Assembly: GCA_949130495.1 (NCBI GenBank)
Contig: OX422219.1
Location: 261,067,111 to 261,131,110, forward strand
Direction: 5' to 3'
DNA: 64,000 nucleotides
From: Sambucus nigra
Taxonomy: Eukaryota; Streptophyta; Magnoliopsida; Dipsacales; Adoxaceae
This document shows, one piece after another, positions 1 to 11,720 of this stretch. The translations under genes were made by a program, and so were the position numbers. Each line of letters starts with the position of its first letter. The first letter of the stretch is position 1. The notes below the pieces were generated by a model that ran no database searches, had not been told where the DNA came from, and saw nothing but the letters and a program-made list of their open reading frames with translations.

Positions 1-1579
1 ATTGGTCCTGTGGGAGGTGTTGGTGCCATCCACGGACCCGTTCGGGGGTTGTTTCGAGTTTTCACCCTCTAACTCCATGTTTTTATGCCTAACTCTAAAA
101 ATATGCAAATTATCATCGTATTCTCAAACCGGGAGTGTCGCGACTGCGCTGTCAGTTCCAACGAGTTACATTGGTCCCGTGGGAGGTGTTGGTGCCACCC
201 ACGGGGTCGTCCGGGGGTTGTTTTGGATTTTCACCCTCTAACGCCTTGTTTTTATGGCTAAGTCTAGAAATATGATAATTACCATCGTATTCTCAAACCG
301 GGAGTACTGCAGCTGCGTGATCAGTTCCTACGAGTTACATTGGTGCCATGGGAGGTGTTGTTGCCACCCACGGGGCCGTTCTGGAGTTGTTTCGAGTTTT
401 CATCCACTAACGCCATGTTTTTCTTAAGTCGAGAAATATACAAATTACCGTCGTATTCCCAAACCGGGAGACCCGCAGCTGTGGGGTCAGTTCCTACGAG
501 TTACATTGGTCCCGTGGGATGTGTTTGTGCCACCCACGGGGCCGTTCGAGGGTCGTTTCGAGTTTTCACCCTCTAACGCCCTGTTTTGTTTAAGTCTAGA
601 AATATGCAAATTATCGTCGTATTCTCAAACCGGGAGACCCGAGACTGTGGGGTCAGTTCCTACGAGTTACATTGGTCCTGTCGGAGGTGTTGGTGCCATC
701 CACAGAGCCGTTCGGGGTTATTCCGATTTTTCACCTTTAACGCCATGTTTTTATGCTAATGTCTAGAAATATGCAAATTACCGTCGTATTCTCAAACCGG
801 GGGTGCCCTCCGCGATTAGTTCCTACGAGTTACATGGGTCCCGTGGGAGGTGTTAGTGCGATCGACAGGGCCGTTTGGGGGTTGTTTTGGGTTTTCATCC
901 TCTAACACAATGTTTTTATGCCTGAGTCTAGAAATATGCAAATTACCTTCGTATTCTCAAACCGGGAGTTCCGCGCCTGCGTGGTCAGTTCCTTCGAGTT
1001 ACATTGGTGCCGGGGGAGGTGTTGGTGCGACCTATGGTGCCGTTCGGGGGCTGTTTCCAGTTTCACCCTCTAAAGCCATGTTTTTATGCCTAAGTCTAGA
1101 AATATGGAAATTATCGTCGTATTTTCAAAACGGGAGACCCGCAGCTGCGGGGTCAGTTCCTGCGAATTGCATTGATCCCGTGGGAGGTGTTGGTGCCACC
1201 CACGGGGCGGTTCGGGGGTTGTTTCGAGTTTTCACCCTCTAACGCCATGTTTTGCTTAAGTCTAGAAATATGCAAATTATCGTCGTATTCTCAAACCCGG
1301 AGAGCCGAGGCTGCGGGGTCAATTCCTACGAGTTTAAATTGGTCCCGTGGAAGGTGTTGGTGCCACCCACGGGGTCGTTCGGGGCTGTTTCGAGTTTTCA
1401 CCCTCTAACGCCATGTTTTTATGCCTAAGTCTAGAAATATGCAAATTACCATCATATTCTCAAATCGGGAGTGCTAGTGCGATCAGTTCCTACGAGTTAC
1501 ATGGGTCTCGTGGGAGGTGTTGGTGCCACCAACGGGGCCGTTCGGGGGCTATTTTGGGTTTTAACCCTCTAACGCCATG
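1..1579 (+). repeat. Satellite array, left block (~169-bp monomers)
   Basis: About nine head-to-tail monomers of the satellite that fills the window. Each monomer carries the box TCTAGAAATATGCAAATTA, the core CTCAAACCGGGAG, the stretch GTTACATTGGTCCCGTGGG and the end word CACCCTCTAACGCCATG. From about 161 to 1565 this block is a close copy of about 6932-8335 (offset ~6770) and of about 12800-14205 (offset ~12640), so it is the end of a long-period repeat unit whose start lies outside the window. It ends where a retroelement has inserted. ORFs through it (for example 850-1242) are satellite reading frames, not genes. Confidence 0.97.
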
Positions 1580-1584
1580 TTTTT
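1566..1584. repeat. Target-site duplication, left copy (19 bp)
   Basis: The word CCTCTAACGCCATG followed by five T matches 2747-2765 with one mismatch (T versus C at the 13th base). It is satellite sequence duplicated on both sides of the 1580-2746 element. The last five T are shared with the poly(T) run that represents the element's poly(A) tail, so the exact boundary is ambiguous by a few bases. Confidence 0.85.
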
Positions 1585-1589
1585 TTTTT
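1580..1589 (-). other. Poly(A) tail of the retroelement
   Basis: A run of ten T on the + strand at the junction with the satellite, equal to A10 on the element strand. It lies directly beside the left target-site duplication, as expected for an element in minus orientation. Confidence 0.8.
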
Positions 1590-2746
1590 GGGAAAATTAT
1601 GTGTATATATAACGTAACCGGAAACTTTACAAGTACGCGAGGAAAAAACCTCAACAAAAAAACATAGAAGCCAATGGGCATACCCCAAAGGCAAACAAGA
1701 AAATTCAACATGGTGGGGCATACCCCACCCAAGCATAAACAGCACAAACAAACAAAACAAACAAAACAAGGCCCAACAAGGGGCAAACAAACACGCAGCC
1801 CAACAAGCACAAGGGGTCACACCCACAGTGGTGGACCCAGCCCAAGTCAAACTATGCCCTGAACCAAACAGCCAACGGGTATACACTCGAACCACGATTG
1901 TAATAACCATCAACAGCATCGTCGGAAAAACCAACCGCAAGAGTCCACCGCCGGCCAAACATAGCTACAACTGTCCAAGCAACGGACAGGCCGTCGCGAG
2001 GCTAACTTCGCAGTAGAAAAACACCACCACATCGCAACCCCAACAGAGCCACCATCGAGCAAGTTACCAACGGACAACTACAACATTGGACACCCAACAA
2101 TCCCAAAGGCCACCAAGGACCACACCAAAACGGCGCAACCAGACAGCCTCAAAGAAGAAACCCAGTTAAAATTCCAAAGCCAAAACCCACCGCGCGTCGA
2201 GGAAGACGAATAAGCAGGTCCACACCAAGGACGACGCAGAACCAAAATGGCAACACCCAAAGACGACACCACCGCCCAACCCCATCCCTCACCAGAATCA
2301 ACCATCGCCGCATCCGCCCATACATCGGGGCTAGCACCACCATAGACCTGACGTGAGGTACACCTGGGGGAAATATCGGTCTCAAGCAGGAAACCCCCAA
2401 CAAGGAAAGAACGGCAGAAAGAATCTTCAAGCTCTCGCTCTTGTGTTAACCCCGGGATCAGAACTAAAGTCCGACCAACGTTCTAGATCCGACCCCTACA
2501 AAGCAAAGGCTCAAGCGGCCATACCCATCATCGAAGATGAGGGCCCTCCCACGACCAATCTGACATGAAGTGCAAACATGGGGATAATATGGCGATTGAT
2601 TGAGGACAGAAACATCAATGGTGACGGGATGGGGAAAAACGAAGAGGAGGGAGGGACGGGAAGAGAGTTGGATGGAAAATGGGTGTAAACGCAAACCCTA
2701 GAGAGAGAAGCTCTCAACCATCCAAAAAGGGACTCATTCTAATGGT
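1580..2746 (-). mobile_element. Poly(A)-tailed non-LTR-type retroelement, probably non-autonomous
   Basis: A single-copy island of non-satellite DNA. Read on the minus strand it starts near 2746, has a CT-rich leader with CTCTCTCTAGGGTTT at about 2690-2705, continues with GT-rich sequence that includes a TTTGT-rich tract near 1750-1770, and ends in ten A (1580-1589 as T). The tail and the flanking 19-bp duplication are the marks of target-primed reverse transcription. No reverse transcriptase, endonuclease, gag-like, LTR or tRNA-type promoter motif was recognised. The minus-strand frames (for example 2149-2430, 93 codons; 1569-1958, 129 codons) look like low-complexity translations and match nothing I know. 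It could be a LINE-mobilised non-autonomous element, a 5'-truncated LINE 3' UTR, or a processed pseudogene. The CT-rich leader resembles the leader of the LINE at 14451-17227 only loosely. Confidence 0.75.
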
Positions 2747-2765
2747 CCTCTAACGCCACGTTTTT
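2747..2765. repeat. Target-site duplication, right copy (19 bp)
   Basis: CCTCTAACGCCACG followed by five T, the second copy of 1566-1584. The satellite resumes in the correct phase immediately after it, so the insertion removed no satellite sequence. Confidence 0.85.
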
Positions 2766-3132
2766 ATGCCTAAGTCTAGAAATATGCAAATTACCGTTGT
2801 ATTCTCAAACCGGGTGTACCGCGACTGCGTGGTCAGTTCCTACAAGTAACATTGGTGCCGTGGGAGGTGTTGGTACCACCCACGGGGCCGTTTGTGGGCG
2901 GTTTCCAGTTTTCACCCTCTAGCGCCATGTTTTTATGACTAAGTCTAGAAATATGCAAATTAGCCTTTTTTTCTCAAACCGGGAGTACCGTAGATGTGTA
3001 GCCAGTTCCTACGAGTTACATTCGTGCCGTGGGAGGGGTTGGTGCCACCCACTGGGCCGTTCGGGGGCTGTTTCGAGTTTTCACCCTCTAACGCCATGTT
3101 TTTATTCGTAAGTCTAGAAATATGCAAATTAC

Positions 3133-3160
3133 ATTCGTAAGTCTAACGCCATGGGAGGGG
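3133..3160 (+). repeat. Scrambled insertion inside a monomer
   Basis: Between CAAATTAC and TCGTATTCTC, where two bases are normal, there are about 28 bases made of satellite words: ATTCGTAAGTCTA (also present just upstream at about 3105-3117), TAACGCCATG (as at about 3090) and GGGAGGGG (as at about 3030). All three source words lie within about 150 bp upstream in the same strand, which suggests local template switching. Confidence 0.75.
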
Positions 3161-3215
3161 TCGTATTCTCAAACCGAGAGTACCGCGGCTGCGCGGTCAG
3201 TTCCAACGAGTTACA

Positions 3216-5340
3216 TTGGTCCCGTGGGAGGTGTTGGTGCCATCCACGGGGCCGTTCGGGGGCTGTTTTGGGTTTTCACCCTCTAACGCCATGTTTTGCA
3301 TAAGTCTAAAAATATGCAAATTACCGCCGTATCCTCCAACTGGTATGCCAAGCTGCACGGTCAGCTCCTACGAGTTATATTGGTCCCATGGGAGGTGTTG
3401 GTGCTACCCACGGGGCCGTTCGGGGGCTGTTTTGGGTTTTCACCCTCTAACGCCATGTTTTTATTTCTAAGTCTAGAAATATGCAAATTACCGTCGTCTT
3501 CGCAAACCGGGAATAGCGCGGCTGCGTGGTCATTTCCTACGTGTTACATTGGTGCTGTGGGAGGTGTTGGTGCCACCCATGGGGCCGTTCAGAGGTTGTT
3601 TTGAGTTTTCACCCTCTAAAAACATGTTTTTATGCCTAAGTCTAGAAATACGCAAATTATCGTCGTATTCTCAAACCGGAGTACTACGGCTGCGTGGTCA
3701 GTTCCTACGAGTTACATTGGTCCCGTGGGAGGTGTTGGTGCCACCCACGGGGCCGTTCAGGGCTGTTTCGATTTATCACCCTCTAACGCCATGTTTTTAT
3801 GCTTAAGTCTTGAAATATGCAAATTACCGTCGTATTCTCAAACCGGGAGTGTTGTGGCCGCGCGGTCAGTTACTACGAATTACATTGGTCCCGTGGGAGG
3901 TGTTGGTGCCACCCACTTGGCCGTTCGGGAGCTATTTCGAGTTTTCACCTCTAACGTCATGTTTTTATGCCTAAGTCTAGAGATATGCAAATTAACGTCG
4001 TATTCTCAAACTGGGAGTGCCGCGGCTGCACGGTCTGTTCCTACGAGTTACATTGGTTCTGTGAGAGGTGTTGGTGCCAGACACTCGGCCGTTCGGGGCT
4101 TTTTCGACTTTTCACCCTGTAACACCATGTTTTTATGCCTAAGTCTAGAAATATGCAAATTACCACCGTATTCTCAAACCGGGAGTACCGTGGCTATGTG
4201 GTCAGTTCCTACGGGTTACATTGGTCCCGTGGGAGGTGTTGGCTCAACCCACGGGGCTGTTCGGGTACTGTTTCCAGTTTTCACCCTTTAACCCCATGTT
4301 TTTAAGCCTAACTCTAGAAATATGAAAATTATCGTCGTATTCTGAAACCGGGAGTCCCGCGGCTGCGGTGTCAGTTCCTACAAGTAACATTGGTCCCGTG
4401 GGAGGTGTTGGTGCCACCCACGGGGCCGTTTGAGGGCTGTTTCCCATTTTCACCCTTTAACGCCATGTTTTTAAGCATAAGTCTAGAAATATGGAAAATA
4501 TCGTCGTATTCTCAAACCGGGAGTGCCGCGACTGTGCGGTCAGTTCCTACGAGTTACATTGGTCCCATGGGAGGTGTTGGTGCCACCCACGGGGCCGTTC
4601 GGGGGTTGTTTCGAATTTTCACCATCTAACGCCAAGTTTTGCTTAAGTCTAGAAATATGCAAATTACCGTTGTATTCTCAAACCGGGATTGCCGTGGTAA
4701 CGGGGTCAGTTCCAACGAGTTACATTGGTCCTGTGGGACGTATTGGTGCCACTCATGGGGCTGTTGGAGGGCTGTTTCGGGTTTTCACCCTCTACCGCCA
4801 TGTTTTTACGCCTAAGTCTAGAAATATGCAAATTACCGTGGTATTCTCAAACCGGGAATACCGCGGTTGCGTGGTTAGTTCCTACGAGTTACATTGGTGC
4901 CGTGGGAGGTGTTGGTACCACCCACAGGGCCGTTTGGGGGATCTTTCGAGTTTTCACCCTCTAACGCCATGTTTTTAAGCCTAAGTCTAGAAATATGGAA
5001 ATTACCGTCGTATTCTCAAACCGGGAGTGTCGCGGCTGCGCGGTCAGTCCCTACGAGTTACATTGGTCCCGTGGGAGGTTTTGGTGCCACTGACGAGGCT
5101 GTTCGAGGGCTGTTTCGGGTTTTCACCCTCTAACGCCATGTTTTTATGCCTAAGTCTAGAAATATGCAAATTACTGTCTTATATTCAAACCGGGAGTACC
5201 GCGGCTGCGCGGTCTGTTCCTATAAGTTGCGAGGTCACCCACTACGCCTGCCACCCACTACGAGTTCTCACCCTCTAACCGCGGCTGCCACCCACTGCGC
5301 CGTTCGGGGGCTGTTTCGAGTTTTCACACTCTAACGCCAT
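3216..5340 (+). repeat. Long-period repeat segment A, copy 1
   Basis: Pairs with 8777-10903 at a nearly constant offset (3296 with 8857; 4523 with 10086; 4725 with 10288; 5027 with 10590). The two copies share private variants, such as the ATAAGTCTA/TCCTCCAAC monomer near 3300 and 8860 and the chimeric monomer at 5229-5300. Differences are scattered single-base changes. Confidence 0.85.
5229..5300 (+). repeat. Chimeric short monomer, copy 1
   Basis: The usual stretch from GTTACATTGG to GGGGCC is replaced by a patchwork of satellite words, with CACCCACT three times, plus CTACGAGTT, TCACCCTCTAAC and CGCGGCTGC out of their normal order. The same arrangement is found at 10792-10863, so the rearrangement happened before the ~5.56-kb duplication. 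Confidence 0.8.
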
Positions 5341-5849
5341 GTTTTGCTTAAGTATAGAAATATCCAAATTACCGTCGTATTCTCAAAGCGGGAGTGCGGT
5401 GGCTGCGCGGTCAGTTCCTACGAGTTACATTGGTTCCTTGGGAGGTGTTGGTGCCACCCACGGGGCTGTTCGGGGGCTGTTTTGGGTTTTCATCCTCTAA
5501 CGCCATGCTTTTATACCCAAGACTAGAAATATGCAAATTACCGTCGTATTCTCAAATCGGGAGAACCGCGGCTGCGTGGTAAGTTCCTACGAGTTACATT
5601 GGTACCGAGAGAGGTGTTGGTGCCACCCACGGGGCCGTTCGGGGGCTGTTTCCAGTTTTCACCTCTAACACCATGTTTTTAAGCCCAAGTATAGAAATAT
5701 GCAAATTACCATCGTATTCTCAAAGCGGGAGTGCGGCGGCTGCGCGGTCAGTTCCTACGAGTTACATTGGTTCCGTGGGAGGTGTTGGTGCCACCCACGG
5801 GGCCGTTCGGGGGCTGTTTTGGGTTTTCATCCTCTAACGCCATGCTTTT

Positions 5850-8340
5850 ATGCCCAAGACTAGAAATATTCAAATTACCGTCGTATTCTCAAACCGGGAG
5901 TACCACGGCTGTGTGGTAAGTTCCTACGAGTTACATTGGTCCCGTGGGAGGTTTTTGTGCCACCCTCGGGGCCGTTCGGGGGTTGTTTCGAGTATTTACC
6001 TTCTAACGCCTTGTTTTGTTAAGTCTATAAATATGCAAATTACCGTCGAATTCTCAAACCGGGAGTGCCGCGGCTGCGCGGTCAGTTCCTACGAGTTACA
6101 TTGGTCCCGTGGGAGGTGTTGTTGCCACCCACGGGGCCGTTCGTGGGTTGTTTTGGGTTTTCACCCTCTAATGCCATATTTTTATGCCTAAGTCCCGAAA
6201 TATGCAAATTATCGTCGTATTCTCAAACCGGGAGTACCTCGGCTGTGTGATCAGTTCCTATGAGTTACATTGGTGCCGTTCGAGGTGTTGGTGCCACCCC
6301 CGGGGTCGTTCGGGGGATTATTTGGGTTTTCGCCCTCTAACGCCATGTTTTGCTTAAGTCTAGAAATATGCAAATTACTGTCGTATTCTCAAATTGGGAG
6401 TGTCGCGTCAGCGCGGTCAGTTCCTATGAGTTAAATATGTCCCGTGGGAGGTGTTGATGGCAACCACGGGACCGTTCGGGGGCTGTTTCGAGTTTTCACC
6501 GTCTAACGCCATGTCTTTATGTCTAAGTCTAGAAATATGCAAATTACCGTCGTATTCTCAAACCGGGAGTACCATGGCTGCGCGATAAGTTCCTACGAGT
6601 TACATTGGTTCCCTGAGAGGTGTTGGTGCCACCCACGGGGCCGTTCGGGGGTTGTTTTGGGTTTTCACCCTCTAACGCCATGTTTTTATGCCTAAGTCTA
6701 AAAATATGCAAATTACCGTCGTATTCTCAAACCGAAGTACCACGGCTGCGTGGTCAGTACCTATAAGTTTCATTGGTGCCGTGGGAGGTGTTAGTGCCAA
6801 CCACGGGGCCGTTCGGGGACTGTTTCCAGTTTTCACCCTCTAACGCCATGTTTTTAAGCCTAAGTCTAGAAATATGAAAATTATCGCCGTATTCTCATAC
6901 CGGGAGACCCGCGGCTTCCAGCTCAGTTCCTATGAGTTACATTGGTCCCGTGGGAGGTGTTGGTGCCACCCACGGGGTCGTCCGGGGGTTGTTTTGGGTT
7001 TTCAATCTCTAACGCCTTGTTTTTATGCCTAAGTCTAGAAATATGATAATTACCGTCGTATTCTCAAACCAGGAGTACTACGGCTGCGTGATCAGTTCCT
7101 ACGAGTTACATTGGTGCCATGGGAGGTGTTGTTGCCACCCACGGGGCCGTTCTGGAGTTGTTTCGAGTTTTCACCCACTAACGCCATGTTTTGCTTAAGT
7201 CTAGAAATATACAAATTACCGTCGTATTCCCAAACTGGGAGACCCGCAGCTGTGCGGTCAGTTCCTACGAGTTACATTGGTCCCGTGGGATGTGTTGGTG
7301 CCACCCACGGGCCGTTCGAGGGTTTTTTCGAGTTTTCACCCTCTAACACCCTGTTTTGTTTAAGTCTAGAAATATGCAAATTATCGTCGTATTCTCAAAC
7401 CGGGAGACCCGAGGCTGTGGGGTCAGTTCCTACGAGTTATATTGGTCCTGTCGGAGGTGTTGGAGCCATCCACGGAGCCGTTCGGGGCTGTTTCGATTTT
7501 TCACCTTTAACGCCATGTTTTTATGCTTATGTCTAGAAATATGCAAATTACCGTCGTATTCTCAAAACGGGGGTGCCCTGCGCGATTAGTTCCTACGAGT
7601 TACATGGGTCCCGTGGGAGGTGTTGGTGCGATCGACGGGGCCGTTCGGGGGCTGTTTTGGGTTTTCATCCTCTAACGCCATGTTTTTATGCCTGAGTCTA
7701 GAAATATGCAAATTACCTTCGTATTCTCAAACCGGGAGTACCGCACCTGCGTGGTCAGTTCCTTCGAGTTACATTGGTGCCGGGGGAGGTGTTGGTGCGA
7801 CCTACGGGGCCGTTCGGGGGCTGTTTCCAGTTTCACCCTCTAACGCCATGTTTTTATGCCTAAGTCTAGAAATATGGAAATTATCGTCGTATTTTCAAAC
7901 CGGGAGACCCGCAGCTGCGGGGTCAGTTCCTGCGAATTGCATTGATCCCGTGGGAGGTGTTGGTGCCACGCATGGGGAGGTTCGGGGGTTGTTTCGAGTT
8001 TTCACCCTCTAACGCCATGTTTTGCTTAAGTCTAGAAATATGCAAATTATCGTCGTATTCTCAAACCCGGAGAGCCGCGGCTGCGGGGTCAATTCCTACG
8101 AGTTACATTGGTCCCGTGGAAGGTGTTGGTGCCACCCACGGGGCCGTTCGGGGCTGTTTCGAGTTTTCACCCTCTAACGCCATGTTATTATGCCTAAGTC
8201 TACAAATATGCAAATTACCATCATATTCTCAAATCGGGAGTGCTAGTGCGATCAGTTCCTACGAGTTACATGGGTCTCGTGGGAGGTGTTGGTGCCACCA
8301 ACGGGGCCGTTCGGGGGCTGTTTTGGGTTTTAACCCTCTA
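5850..8340 (+). repeat. Long-period repeat segment B, copy 1
   Basis: Pairs with 11721-14212 at an offset near 5871 (6065 with 11936; 7111 with 12982; 7942 with 13813). A third copy of its right half is 161-1565. Shared markers include the GTGCCCTGCGCGAT monomer at 804, 7574 and 13446, and a monomer with TTAACCCTC instead of TCACCCTC at about 1561, 8330 and 14201. Confidence 0.85.
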
Positions 8341-8776
8341 ACGCCTTGTTTTTATGCCTAAGTCTAGAAATATGCAAATTACCGTCGTCTTCTCAAACCG
8401 GGAGTGTCGTGGCCGCGCGGTCAGTTACTACGAATTACATTGGTCCCGTGGGAGGTGTTGGTGCCACCCAATTGGCCGTTCTGGAGCTATTTCGAGTTTT
8501 CACCTCTAACGTCATGTTTTTATGCCTAAGTCTAGAGATATGAAAATTACCATCGTATTCTCAAACCGGGAGTGCCGCGGCTGCACGGTCTGTTCCTATG
8601 AGTTACATTGGTTCTGTGAGAGGTGTTGGTGCCAGACACTCGGCCGTTCGGGGCGTTCTCAATTTTTCACCCTGTAACGCCATGTTTTTATGCCTAAGTC
8701 TAGAAATATGCAAATTACCACCGTATTCACAAACCGGGAGTACCGTGGCTATGTGGTCAGTTCCTACGAGTTACAT

Positions 8777-10903
8777 TGATCCTGTGGGAGGTGTTGGTGC
8801 CAACCACGGGGGCCGTTCGGGGGCTGTTTTGTGTTTTCACCCTCTAACACCATGTTTTGCATAAGTCTAGAAATATGCAAATTACCGTCGTATCCTCCAA
8901 CCAGTATGCCAAGGTGCGCGATCAGCTCCTACGAGTTTTATTGGTCCCATGGGAGGTGTTGGTGCCACCCACGGGGCCGTTCGGGGGCTGTTTTGGGTTT
9001 TCACCCTCTAACGCCATGTTTTTATTTCTAAATCTAGAAATATGAAAATTACCGTCGTCTTCTCAAACCGGGAATAGCGCGGCTGCGTGGTCAGTTCCTA
9101 CGTGTTACATTGGTGCTGTGGGAGGTGTTGGTGCCACCCATGGGGCCGTTCAGTAGTTGTTTTGGGTTTTCACCCTCTAACGCCATGTTTTTATGCCTAA
9201 GTCTAGAAAAATAGAAATTATCGTCGTATTTTCAAATCGGGAGACCCGCAGATGCGGTGTCAGTTTCTATGAGTTACATTGGTCCCGTGGGATGTGTTGG
9301 TGCCACCAACGGGGCCGTTCGGGGCTGTTTCGATTTATCACCCTCTAACGCCATGTTTTTATTCTTAAGTCTTGAAATACGCAAATTACCGTCGTATTCT
9401 CAAACCGGGAGTGTTGTGGTTGCGCGGTCAGTTACTACCAATTACATTGGTCCCGTGGGAGGTGTTGGTGCCACCCACTTGGTCGTTCGGGAGCTATTTT
9501 GAGTTTTCACCTCTAACGTCATGTTTTTAAGCCTAAGTCTAGAGATATGCAAATTACCGTCGTATTCTCAAACCGGGAGTGCCGCGGCTGCACGGTCTGT
9601 TCCTACGAGTTACATTGGTTCTGTGAGAGGTGTTGGTGCCAGACACTCGGCCGTTCGGGGCTTTTTCGATTTTTCACCCTGTAACGCCATGTTTTTATGC
9701 CTAAGTCTAGAAATTTGCAAATTAACACCGTATTCTCAAACCGGGAGTACCGTGGCTATGTGGTCAGTTCCTATGAGTTACGTTGGTCCCGTGGGAGGTG
9801 TTGGTGCCACCCACGGGGCTGTTCGGGTGCTGTTTCCAGTTTTCACCCTTTAACCACATGTTTTTAAGCCTAAGTCTAGAAATATGAAAATTATCGTCGT
9901 ATTCTGAAATCAGGAGTCCCGCGGGCTGCGGTGTCAGTTCCTACGAGTAACATTAGTCCCGTGGGAGGTGTTGGTGCCACCCACGGGGCCGTTTGGGGGC
10001 TGTTTCCCGTTTTCACCCTTTAACGCCATGTTTTTAAGCATAAGTCAAGAAATATGGAAATTATCATCGTATTCTCAAACCGGGAGTGCCGCGACTGCGC
10101 GGTCAGTTCCTACAAGTTACATTGGTACCATGGGAGGTGTCGGTGCCACCCACGGGGCCGTTCGGGGGTTGTTTCGAATTTTCACCCTCTAACGCCAAGT
10201 TTTGCTTAAGTCTAGAAATATGCAAATTACCGTTGTATTCTCAAACCGGGATTGCCGCGGTAACGGGGTCAGTTCCAACGAGTTACATTGGTCCCGTGGG
10301 ACGTATTGGTGCCACTCACGGGGTTGTTCGAGGGCTGTTTCGGGTTTTCACCCTCTAACGCCATGTTTTTACGCCTAAGTCTAGAAATATGCAAATTACC
10401 GTGGTATTCTCAAACCGGGAATACCGCGGTTGCGTGGTCAGTTCCTACGAGTTACATTGGTGCCGTGGGAGGTGTTGGTACCACCCACGGGGCCGTTCGG
10501 GGGATCTTTCGAGTTTTCACCGTCTAACGCCATGTTTTTAAGCCTAAGTCTAGAAATATGGAAATTACCGTCGTATTCTCAAACCGGGAGTGCCGCGGCA
10601 GCGCGGTCAGTCCCTACGAGTTACATTGGTCCCGTGGGAGGTGTTGGTGCCACTGACGAGGCTGTTCGAGGGCTGTTTCGGGTTTTCACCCTCTAACGCC
10701 ATGTTTTTATGCCTAAGTCTAGAAATATGCAAGTTACTGTCGTATTCTCAAACCGGGAGTACCGCGGCTGCGCGATCTGTTCCTATGAGTTGCGGGGTCA
10801 CCCACTACGCCTGCCAGCCACTACGAGTTCTCACCCTCTAACCGCGGCTGCCACCCACTGCGCTGTTCGGGGGCTGCTTCGAGTTTTCACACTCTAACGC
10901 CAT
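8777..10903 (+). repeat. Long-period repeat segment A, copy 2
   Basis: Copy of 3216-5340. It is preceded at about 8346-8770 by a further partial copy of the ~3800-4250 monomers (GGTCAGTTACTACGAATTAC type), which also recur at about 9380-9840. Segment junctions were therefore reshuffled by unequal exchange. Confidence 0.82.
10792..10863 (+). repeat. Chimeric short monomer, copy 2
   Basis: Same word order as 5229-5300 with a few substitutions, 5563 bases downstream. Confidence 0.8.
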
Positions 10904-11657
10904 GTTTTTCTTAAGTCTAGAAATATACAAATTACCGTCGTATTCTCAAACCGGGAGTGTCGCGGCTGCGTGGTCAGTTCCTACGAGTTACATTGGTTCC
11001 GTGGGAGGTGTTGGTGCCACCCACGGGGCCGTTCGGGGGCTGTTTTGGGTTTTCATCCTCTAACGCCATGCTTTTATTCCCAAGACTAGAAATATGCAAA
11101 TTACCGTCGTATTCTCAAACCGGGAGTACCGCGGCTGCGTTGTAAGTTCCTACGAGTTACATTGGTACCGTGAGAGGTGTTGGTGCCACCCATGGGGTCG
11201 TTCGGGGGCTGTTTCCAGATTTTCACCCTCTAACACCATGTTTTTATGCCTAAGTCTAGTAATATGGAAATTATCGTCTTATATTCAAACCGGGAGACCC
11301 ACAAATGCGGGGTCAGTTCCTACGAGTTACATTGGGCCCGTGGGAGGTGTTGGTGCCACCCACGAGGCCGTTCGGGGATGTTTCGATTTATCACCCTCTA
11401 ACGCCATTTTTTATGCTTAAGTCTTGAAATATGCAAATTACCGTCGTATTCTCAAACCGGGAGTGCCCTGCGCTATCAGTTCCTACGAGTTACTTGGGTC
11501 CCGTGGAAAGTGTTGGTGCCACCCACGGGGCCGTTCGGGGCCAGTTTTGGGTTTTCACCCTCTAACACCATGTTTTTATGCCTGAGTCTAGAAATATGCA
11601 AATTACCGTCGTATTCTCAAACCGGGAGTACCGCGGTCTGTTCCTACGAGTTACATT

Positions 11658-11663
11658 GGTGCC
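11658..11663 (+). repeat. Slippage deletion of 18 bp between GGTGCC repeats
   Basis: A typical monomer has GGTGCC, then GTGGGAGGTGTT, then GGTGCC again. Here one GGTGCC and the spacer are gone, leaving a single GGTGCC. The same event shape is seen at 35602 and 36428. Confidence 0.75.
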
Positions 11664-11720
11664 ACCCACGGGGCCGTTTGGGGGCTGTTTCCAGTATTCA
11701 CCCTCTAACGCCATGTTTTT

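Noticed and set aside
1569..2430. Minus-strand ORFs of 93-129 codons in the 1580-2746 element
   Set aside because: Low-complexity, overlapping frames without recognisable motifs; one runs through the poly(A) junction into satellite.
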